A stretch of DNA of 16,976 nt from Phoronis ovalis (Eukaryota; Phoronida; Phoronidae), in the NCBI GenBank assembly GCA_028565635.1, contig JAOXYB010022258.1, positions 1 through 16,976 of the forward strand, read 5' to 3'. The number at the start of each line of letters is the position of its first letter. Position 1 is the stretch's first letter. A program made the position numbers and the translations under genes. Under the pieces are notes generated by a model. It ran no database searches. It saw nothing but the letters and a program-made list of their open reading frames with translations, and had not been told where the DNA came from. Positions 8,687 through 16,976 of the stretch are shown in pieces.

Positions 8687-11034
8687 TTATTCACATATTT
8701 GTTGGCAGTGAGAAGGCAAACATGTAAGCCCAGGACAATTGCTTATACACCATAATGTCATACTAGCTTGTCCAACCCAGGCGCCAGCTGCAATGTACGA
8801 ACATTGACCTCCGCTAGGTGGTGCTTCTGTCGCAGATGGTACTGTTGATTTTGCTACTGCTGATGGTGATGTGGGTGCCGCTGATAATGATGACGATGAT
8901 GATGATGATGACGATGATGACAATAATGGAGACGATAATAGCGATGATTGTGTTGTGCCTACTGTTGGCGGATTTGTAATTTCTCCACTATTTTCCTTGT
9001 CTTTATTAGTTATACTTATATCTGCGCATGCATAAAATTGTTCTTGAGGTCCGTATCCCAGTCCGCATCCAGTATCGTCACAGCCCCAACTATTACCTAT
9101 GACAAAAAATAAACCTCAGCAAAACAGTGCTAGCAATTTGGTACAGTAAATCGCATGTTTCTATTATTCTTCAGTTGGGGATGAACTTTGGCAATTCAAG
9201 TTCTGTTACTGAAGTGGTAACAATAGTTGATTATGAAAAAATATCACTAGCATATAAGAATTAGATTTAGAGGAGCTAAAGGTGATGTTTGATGCACTAT
9301 CGTGCTTAAGCACTAAGGACTGTTTCCAGTGAGTGAGCGCTTGTACGTACGTGAGGTAATTCGGCATGTACATGTAGCTTATAAAGAAATGTAGCTCACA
9401 AAGGCTTGTTAGGATAGCTGATGTACTTGACTTACCTGTGTTGTATTTCCATTGGAGTACACACTGAGTACAAACAACATTGCTTGGCAGTCGCAGTTTT
9501 ACATTAAAAAATTTATCTGTATTTGGAAGGTAGAAACGATTTTGACCATTCTCAAGTGTTAATGGAAACCTAAAAAACAAATGTCGTGATGTCTACAATG
9601 CGATGAAACTAATACATAATGTAATTTGACTGGCTTCTCCTTAAACCAAAAATTACAACCAACACAATGTCCGGCTACAAATGTGTGGTGGTGTTAGACA
9701 GATAATTATTTGTGAATGTTTTTAATTATTAGAATTAAAAGTATAGGGGCTGAAAATTTCTGACTTTTTGGCTGGAATTAAATGCTGCGAGGAATGGCTA
9801 CCTGCTTTGGAACAGAAAGCTACCGCACCTTCAACACTAGTTTCTGTGGAGAACTAAAAAGTAAAATCCCGCTAAAAGATACCTATTAACGCGAAAACTG
9901 GCCGACAACCTAATAGTTTAAAGGTATCAGTACAAACATTTTCCAAAAGCATGTATGTGTTTAGTAAAAATTTACCAATTTACATACTGAGGTATGGCAC
10001 CTTACCTGTCAAGACAGTTTTGAGTAACAGCCTTAGCGGGGTCATTGTTTGGACAGAGTCGAAATTCAAAGTATCCTTTATGATGAGCTGTTATTTGTAC
10101 TGTGACTTCTATTATGCTGTTCTTACTATAGCTCTTTACAATAATTCCGTTTGCGAATATATTGTCCGGACCAGGTTCATGTCTCCTTGGGCCATTGTAC
10201 GGATCTCCACATACACCACATTTTCCTCCATTTTGGCTCCACTGAGTCTGTTATTAAACAAATAAAAATAGATAAAATAATTAACTTCTTAACTAACGTA
10301 ATACATGTGTTTTTTACAAGCGAAATTAAAGGAACATGATCAGAAAAGTTCACAAATTGCTGCTTGTATTTTTTGGTCTCTTTTTAAATGATACTGGCAC
10401 TTAGAAACGTGTGGAAAACACATCACTCTAATTTTACAAAATGCAAAAACACAGTATCGATTCGAATGCTAATTCCAAATTATATTTTTTATAAAAGAGT
10501 TTGAAAGGGTTTGTTTTAAAAGAAGATTTTAAGTCCTTTAGTTTGTGATCATTTTCAGAAATAAAAACACGAAGAAAACGATACTAATTGAAAATAACAG
10601 TAACCACTAACAATGATAAAAACGCACTTAGGTTACTAGATAATCCGTTTCAGTTTCGAAATTTTGAATGAAAGCAAAATTGTATTCGAAAGCATTTTTC
10701 ATTTCTTAATATTTAAAAGGGTCTCCATTGGAAAGAGGGCTGAGATTCGCATACATAAAGTACACATAACAAGAATATTTTTATCTGAAAAAAAAATCAC
10801 GCAACTGCTGTTTACACAATACGCATAGTTACAAAGAATTACGGTACTTACGAAGAAACCTCCACAGAATCCTTGATTATCGTTGTAGTCTGCTGGATTT
10901 TCGAAGCCGTATCTCCACATGGTTGCCCTGGACGGAGGATCTATCAGTCGCCCATGTCCCTTTACATGTTTTGTAACAAACAATAGAATCACAGCCGTCA
11001 AACAAATGTTAGATACGTTCAGCAAACTTGGCAT
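8687..11034 (-). CDS. AA15 lytic polysaccharide monooxygenase with Ser-rich linker and Cys-rich tail
   Basis: Four exons (11034-10852, 10247-10006, 9569-9436, 9096-8687) with GT-AG introns join in frame to 322 residues. Residues 1-26 are a signal peptide; cleavage before His27 (HGRLIDPPSRATMWR) exposes the N-terminal His of the copper histidine brace. The second brace His is His117 (AHHKGYFEFRLCP). NQGFCGG, KCGVCGDPY and the closing FYACADI (207-213, axial Phe/Tyr) are further AA15 hallmarks. Residues 214-284 are a Ser/Thr/Pro-rich linker with 11 consecutive Ser (246-256). Residues 285-321 hold six Cys in a small domain (CxxxxxGxW...WCxxxC), seen on invertebrate members and probably substrate-binding. 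AA15 enzymes are secreted and cleave chitin, some also cellulose, oxidatively with copper. The gene is intact, with no missing key residue. Confidence 0.93.
8883..8924. repeat. TCA/TCG trinucleotide run coding for poly-Ser
   Basis: A run of GAT/GAC triplets on the plus strand, read as TCA/TCG codons on the minus strand, encodes 11 serines in the LPMO linker. The mix of codons shows an interrupted, moderately stable microsatellite; length variation between individuals would change only linker length. Confidence 0.8.
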
Positions 11035-11202
11035 TTTGTTAGGATTACTTTAAAAGATAGTTATACAAACTGTTCTTAGTAAATAATTCTCTTTTGCTAT
11101 TATGACCTTCTTGTAATAGAAATATTTTACGCTTGATCTTCTGCACTGTATCGTTCAGGCTTCTTTAAGTTCACCAATGAACACTTTTTCTTACTCGTCT
11201 GC

Positions 11203-11209
11203 TTTTATA
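11203..11209 (-). promoter_or_regulatory. TATA box of the LPMO gene
   Basis: TATAAAA on the minus strand, about 170 bp upstream of the LPMO ATG (11034). Transcription would start near 11175 and give a 5' UTR of about 140 nt with no intron. It is the only clear TATA match in this upstream region. Confidence 0.45.
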
Positions 11210-13990
11210 AGCATTCTGTTCCGCAAACTCATTTCTTGACTGCCCTACATATACGAAAGTGACGTAATAGTGGCAATATTATTTGACAAGCACTTCCCTC
11301 CAGTTTATTTCTTTGACATGAATCATTGATGATTAATATATAGGAAATCATATTTTAAATTACTCATATTACACGATACCTATGTTATCTGCTTTGACAA
11401 CAAACAATATTTGGAAGGTAATCAAGATAAACAAAAAATCTCTTGGAATGTACAGGGCAAAAATTTAGTTTAGTTGGAACGCTGGCAAAAGTCCATTAGG
11501 AGAACTTAATACAGTGAAATATTATTCAGGATGTTTTGTATATAACATTTTTGAGCATTTTGGGCTTTAAACATAATATGTTTGTTTTACTTGGTGAAAT
11601 ATATTGCAAATAACGTTTAATATAATTATGTGAGAAAGATTCATAAATAGTACCAAATACTAAGTTTGCTTACATCATGTAGGTACCGTTGTAAAATATT
11701 TTGCATGCAATGTTGATGGTCTGTTCCCCTGAGTATGTTGTCTATTATGAAGTTGCCAGACCACATTTTTTAAGTCCAGTCATTGAGGTAAATATTAGTG
11801 GGTAAAAAGAACCATGCATATGTTCTATTGTCACAATTTAGCCACAGTCCATAGACGCATATCTGAAAATATTTTGACACAATAACTGTATTTATTATTT
11901 TACGACTTCCTAGTACATGTCGGGTACACCATGACGCACTGGCCATTAATATAATTTATGGAAACGGTCCACTATCGGTCCACTATACCGGATTACACCG
12001 GAGGTTTACAGTTTATTAAACATGCACATTAATATTCCCTGGAGTGGGCCCATTGCATGTGATACAGTGATCTTGTACACCTATATTTTTTAGTATTCCT
12101 GCACTTAGGCCAGGTACTTCTACACTTTATTTACTTCGGGCTCGGCACCGGGGTTTAATATAATTTTGAAACTGACAGCAAACGAGATGCATTAGTAGTG
12201 GGTTGAATATTTTTTTGCATGTATCAATAAAAGGGTTGCCATGGTAATAGTGTTGCTTGCTAGGATCCTAGCAATTAAGCTTAAAACAGATTTGAAACAA
12301 CCTGCTATAGCTTCATGCAGATTTTAGCTTTCTTGGATACATGGTTATAGATTCTTTTGTGGTTTTCCTTAGATTCGGGCATCCATATCCGTAATTTATT
12401 ATACACTGTGTCAAGGGCTCTTTCGTAATAGCCGTATGAGCGTAAAACATAGTGTATGGGATCAACCTTTACAGAGATATCAAATCAAGATTTTTTTATC
12501 GTCGACATTATGTCAATGACGTGCATATTCTCATTTCAATGTTATCTTACCTCTTGACATGAAGTCAAAAGTTTGCAACCTCACGCTCTACATTTTCCAC
12601 TACGCATTCCATAATGTGCACATACATAAAAGAATGCCCCGACAACTTTGAGAAAAAATAAAGACATATTCCGAAACACCTACAACAAAAGAAAGAGAAA
12701 ACGACATAGAACTTGAATGAATTGATAAATTTCGAAAGTCGCGAAACAGTATTTAACATTTTAGACAATGATTTCACATGAACATAGCAAATCAGCGGCT
12801 TTCTCAATTGCATTTTACCGAGTGCGAATCCAATTGGTGGCCGGTATGCAAGCTGTTTTGCCAACATATTTTTAGTTATTCCTTTTTGCGAAAATTCGGT
12901 TTCATAAAGCTGGTTTTATATTAGGTACCTATATATTATTTTCAACTTGGTATACGTGTTTTGGAGGACAACTTATTTTTCTTAAAAAAAGATGAAAAGA
13001 ATCTCCTTTTTCTGACGAATAACACATCAATAATTGTGATTCAAGAATAAAATCATTTCTCAGTGCACATTAAATATTATCGGTGACAACTTCGGATCGA
13101 TAATGCGATTTTCAACGAAGAATATTACGCTCATACTCGACAAAACAATGACGTCGTAGATTAGCCAAATCTCTCAACCTTTAACCTAAATGACGTGATT
13201 TTCTAACAGAAAATTACGATTAGAATTTTGAATATGGCAGATCACTAGCAGGTCAATTTTTCCTTGGAATAGACTAGACAAAGACATGTTATGTTAACTG
13301 GTGTTATATATTGAATATAAAACCTAGTGCACCAAAAACAAATTTAAAACATTTATAAAAAAAGTTAAATTGCACTGTATTATTCAATATCTTGTAAGGT
13401 TAACTAGACAATGTCTACTTAGAACTAAACATAATTGGATACATGTACTTCATTATGTCTACAAGTCAACTTTAAGGAGACGTACGTATTACCATTTTTC
13501 TAGGTACTTATTACCAAACGATTTGATACATTGAAACACAAATAACTACAATTTTGTGGCACAGTACAATACTTTTCAAGGGTTAGTTTTTAAAAACATG
13601 CCTCCACTGTATGTACTAATAACAACTTTTTAATATTCTCACATAAGTTTATTTTCGGTAGATGTCAGTGTAAATTAGGAAAATAAGGAAAGAAAGCAGA
13701 AATATTGCATACAAAAAGATAGATACGGAATTCTGTAAGTATAGAAGGGGTCCTGGAAAGGTCAGATGGACTTTCACTAAAGAACTGAAAATTGATCAAA
13801 CAAATATAATAACTTTCGTACAGCAAACAGCCTATCCCTAAGAAAAGTATATATCAGGCTACAAACTCCGTTCCTATTAAATATAATGTGACAGGACTAT
13901 TGTGATGTAACAAGTGATGTGCAAATTCTTCATACCATTTGACATCAGCACATACAACTTTAGGTCCAGTCTGTAACATTTTGATAGGTC
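11210..13990. other. Long intergenic region, no confident gene
   Basis: AT-rich sequence between the LPMO promoter and the DIP2 3' UTR. Visible items: an 11-bp perfect tandem repeat CGGTCCACTAT at 11965-11975 and 11976-11986; a short hairpin ATTTTCT/AGAAAAT near 13198-13215; and the splice-site-bounded stretch at 12551-12679 listed separately. A 100-residue open frame (12867-12565, minus) has no recognisable domain and mixed composition. No tRNA or TE protein was seen. Confidence 0.5.
12551..12679 (-). ncRNA. Possible non-coding or 5' UTR exon
   Basis: On the minus strand a strong acceptor (TTTCTCTTTCTTTTGTTGTAG) is followed after 129 bp by a strong donor (GAG|GTAAGAT). All three frames contain a stop, so it cannot be an internal coding exon. 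It could belong to a long non-coding RNA or be an alternative 5' UTR exon of the LPMO gene 1.5 kb downstream on the same strand. The two sites may also be chance matches. Confidence 0.25.
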
Positions 13991-15011
13991 CAGCACACTG
14001 ATTTATTTATTGGATTACATTGTTCCTGCAACTCCTAACAAACTGAGTAATCTATAATTTATACATAATATACAAATACTTGATTGCATACAATCAAAAA
14101 GCAGATTTCATTACACATATGCACAAATATGAATAAAATACTTAAACAAACCCCAGTCATGTCTGACTCTCTCTGAATATCTTTCGAGAATTAAAATGCA
14201 GAAAAAATGTATGAATATTGTACACAAATCTTACTTATACTGTATGATATCCATACACGGATGTATGTAACCTATCTAGTGACTCTGTGAAGAATTTACA
14301 GTGTATATATTCATTATAGCACATACCACATTTTAAAATAACATTATCTACCCACTGACTTTGGTAACTAGCCCAAGGAAAATAAATCTGTTTAATCTTC
14401 ACAAAAGAGAAATGAATAATGCCATGATATTTTTTTTCATTACAACATATGTAAATTAATAAGAAACACATACTAAATCTTAGCTTTGTTCAGTGAGAAA
14501 GCTACATGTTTTTGCCTTAACCAGTATTTACTGGACTTATGGACACGAGTTCACAAGCTAGAGTACTAATAGGGCACTTCTTGACATTTTGTTCACAAAT
14601 CAGAGCAAAACAGCTTCATTTAAAAAAAAATGCTGAGTTTTCTTGTTCATTTTTCTTTTCACGGGATTATGTTTCTTACAAAAAATATTTTGTCACTGTG
14701 TTGTCCACCATTCCAGACAACACGCAGCACATAAAAGGAAGAGTTGTGTAGATAATATTCTAGGCCAATTATCCTTGTAGTTTGCGAGGCACAAAATATG
14801 CAAATTTGATATACTGATTAATTTTCTGAAGATTTATTCTCAAAGTTTGAATCCTCATTTTGCATGCTTCTTCATAGCCTGGTGATTTGAATGATAAGGC
14901 ATAATTGGTCGGAAGCTCCATTGTCCTTGATAATAATCGATGCACTCCCACACTGTCTTCACATATGAATTAGTCAATTCTAAGTTGTTGCAACCATTGT
15001 TTGTTCCTGAT
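13991..15011 (-). other. DIP2 3' UTR
   Basis: Sequence directly after the DIP2 stop, reading leftward, with no further coding exon. Candidate AATAAA signals on the minus strand are at 14833-14838 (about 175 nt after the stop) and as overlapping copies at 14002-14011 (about 1 kb after it). Short open frames in this stretch (14769-15043, 14539-14751, 14235-14471) look like chance frames. Confidence 0.55.
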
Positions 15012-16602
15012 TTACATATTATAAGCAACGTATATAGGATCAAGCTGATCAGCTAAGAATCCGTCCCGCAGATGCATGCGCTGTTTCTCGCCCCGTGAAT
15101 TGATTGGCACAACTCCTGGATCCACCACCACAACAACTCCAACAATTAAATAATGTTCCTCTAAAACAACATTGGTGACCAACGGAACTAAATCAAGAGC
15201 CTCATTTTCATGTCCATCTAACTCAACAACAACGACTAGTAGATTGGTCCATGTGAACACTGCACTGTAAAATGAAATATTTCATTCTCAATTCAACCTT
15301 CTTATCTTAATAAACTACAGAGACGAAACACCAAACTGAGTTGGGGTTAATTTTGATGTTCAAAGGGAATATTAAATTATGATGCTACATCTAATTTGGC
15401 TACCAATCATAAGAAATGAAATACAAATCAGAACAAATTTTGCTTTTCCAGCTTATTTTCAAATAGTTTAAGTTGTTTTAATGTTGAAATAGAAATGAAG
15501 AAATGACAGTACTCCAAAACTGCTCTATTTATTTTGTGTCAACCTGTATACTTTAGAAGGATTAATCTTCATAGTATCATGATAATGCAGATCACTATTT
15601 TAAATTCAGTACTAGCTAAACATTTTTAAATTTCTACAAGTAGCATCTTGGACATCTTCAAATTAACATGTAATACATACCATTCACATATTTTTCTATG
15701 ACATCTCATGACACTTTGTTCGATATCTGTGGGGTGATACCTCATGCCCCGTAACATGATAGTCTCATCCAATGCACCAACAATGAACATGGCATCATGT
15801 CGCTCTGGAAGGACACCAATATCAAAATTACCAAAAACTTAGAACATTACAGATTTGCATTGTAGTTTTTACACACAAGTGGTCAAACATCTAAAATAGA
15901 AAGGGTGTTATTTGTTCTGCTTGGATTGCCAAGACATACAATTTCGCCTAACTCACCTCCGTCAGACTGAGTAAGTTCTGTTCTTCTAACGAATCCAAGA
16001 TATCCTGTTCTGGCGTACGGTGTCTGAATATCACCTGTTGCTAGCCTGGAGTCAAAATGATCAGCGTGTAATGACTCATCGCCATAAATAGTGTAATATC
16101 CATCAGCATTATGTGGACTTGACACCCAAACCTATACACACAAAGGAATGCTTGCACCAAAAGACATTAGAAAGCTATTTGACAACTCCAGATTACACTG
16201 CACTAGAGGGGAATTATGTTGTCTATTAGGTGCATTTATTCTGCCTTTTCAGCAACTAAAATCACCTTTCATTAAATTTATTTGAAATGTTATGTAGATT
16301 AACCAGATTTAGTGAGTGTAGAATACATTCTCTTTTCTTCACAAAATGTGGTGTTTTTACATTTGATGTTGAAGCTTTGATTTTGTATACTTCAGCTGTG
16401 ACATTCGGACATTACAATATTAGAAAGAGCATCACTTTTACTTCAATATTGTACTATATATTATGGATTGTTAGTTTCTGCATGTACTATCTAATTATTT
16501 TAGAAAAGCCTCTTGTAGTATACATACCTCACCAAGATGAGAATCAGCACATTGACCTTTAGTCTCAGGGTTAGCTATCACAACTTTAACACCAGGTAAT
16601 AG
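15012..16602 (-). CDS. DIP2: Disco-interacting protein 2 (DIP2), last four coding exons
   Basis: Exons 16602-16528, 16131-15957, 15804-15681 and 15264-15012 join in frame with GT-AG introns to the final 208 residues and a TAA at 15012-15014. The fragment is nearly colinear with animal DIP2: LLPGVKVVIANPETKGQC, SSPHNADGYYTIYGDESL, ARTGYLGFVRRTEL, LRGMRYHPTDIE, NLLVVVVELDG, PINSRGEKQRMHLRDGF and the typical terminus DPIYVAYNM. It is the end of the second fatty-acyl-AMP-ligase-like (adenylate-forming) domain. DIP2 proteins are cytoplasmic or organelle-associated, act in diacylglycerol/lipid metabolism and affect axon branching. The first ~1,300 residues lie beyond the right edge. No frameshift or stop is seen, so the gene looks functional. 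Confidence 0.96.
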
Positions 16603-16877
16603 CTACAAGCAAAATCACAGAACCATTAAACACATACTGTTCATATTGAACAATGATTTATCTACAATCTTGGCTCTACAATATTTCCAACACATAACAC
16701 ACTAAAGGAAAGAACCATTGTCATATTTGTGAACAACTGGTAGTTTCCTAAAATGGAAATGAATCATAATAAGAGACAAACAATTTTTTTCTTAATATGA
16801 AAACAACAATTTTTAAGGTGGACAACTGATTTACACTTTACTCTTCCGAAACGAATTATAGATGAAAACACAGACTA
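16603..16877 (-). other. DIP2: DIP2 intron
   Basis: Sequence upstream of the LLPGVK exon (acceptor CTTGTAG at its right edge). No further DIP2 exon is recognisable before the window ends, so this intron is at least 374 bp and contains the inverted repeat copy at 16878-16974. Confidence 0.6.
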
Positions 16878-16974
16878 ACAAGACAACGACGATTCGACAA
16901 ATCATCATTGTACGCTGTTTAAATTGGTTATTTGAGCGAAAGGAATTGCATATTATTAATATGAAGCATACATG
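16878..16974 (-). repeat. Right copy of the dispersed ~97-bp inverted repeat
   Basis: The reverse complement of 821-918. The segment from about 16909 to 16974 is almost identical to its partner; beyond aligned ATGs (16905 here, 890 on the left) identity drops. From the tandem ATG at 16908 a 25-residue hydrophobic peptide is open (16908-16831, MMICRIVVVLLVCVF...), longer than on the left. A perfect palindrome CATATTAATAATATG-like core lies inside. The element may continue past the window edge. Confidence 0.8.
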
Positions 16975-16976
16975 TT

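Noticed and set aside
9951-10265. 104-residue plus-strand open frame
   Set aside because: It is the antisense shadow of LPMO exon 2.
12565-12867. 100-residue minus-strand open frame
   Set aside because: No recognisable domain, Phe/Cys-rich AT-driven composition, and a strong splice acceptor in its middle.
14769-15043. Minus-strand open frames after the DIP2 stop
   Set aside because: They lie in the DIP2 3' UTR, overlap each other in different frames and show no conservation signature.
16287-16562. 91-residue plus-strand open frame
   Set aside because: It runs across a DIP2 intron and antisense to a DIP2 exon.
821-16974. A 16-kb DNA transposon (Polinton-like) bounded by the inverted repeats
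   Set aside because: The interior contains ordinary host genes and no integrase, polymerase, transposase or capsid frame; the repeats also sit within introns of two different host genes.
1-16976. tRNA, rRNA or CRISPR features
   Set aside because: No T-loop/anticodon-stem arrangement, conserved rRNA stretch or regularly spaced identical repeats were seen on either strand.

Overview
The window is AT-rich animal (metazoan) nuclear DNA. Coding exons carry GT-AG introns of about 100 bp to 2.6 kb, genes sit on both strands, and AATAAA signals follow several stop codons. The protein set (DIP2, an AA15 copper oxygenase, a GH116-type glycosidase with a beta C-terminal domain) points to an invertebrate. 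A mollusc, another lophotrochozoan, a cnidarian, a sponge or a tunicate would all fit, and the sequence alone does not decide. I see no bacterial operons, CRISPR, tRNA or rRNA.

Layout, left to right. 1-1096 is non-coding, probably intron upstream of the first exon seen. It holds a degenerate repeat block, a 58-bp tandem duplication and a roughly 97-bp repeat that recurs inverted at the far right end. 1097-5587 (+) is the 3' part of a GH116-family glycosidase in five phase-consistent exons. Its 2.56-kb third intron encloses a complete four-exon gene on the opposite strand (2281-4220) for an unrecognised secreted eight-cysteine protein. Just upstream of exon D there is also a TATA box and an in-frame signal-peptide-like start at 4675, which could make a short secreted form. 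6518-7335 (-) is a two-exon gene for a small, unrecognised single-pass membrane protein. 8687-11034 (-) is a complete four-exon AA15 lytic polysaccharide monooxygenase with a signal peptide, N-terminal copper His, Ser-rich linker and six-Cys tail. 11210-13990 is largely featureless. 15012-16602 (-) is the last four coding exons of DIP2, with a long 3' UTR to its left; 16603-16976 is DIP2 intron.

How the genes may work together. The AA15 oxygenase cleaves chitin- or cellulose-like polysaccharides and the GH116 enzyme removes beta-linked sugars, so their closeness may be a small carbohydrate-degradation neighbourhood; that is inference. DIP2 is a conserved lipid-metabolism/neuronal gene and probably unrelated. 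The most novel items are the nested secreted protein, the small membrane protein, the internal secreted start in the glycosidase, and the inverted repeat whose conservation falls off at a start codon.
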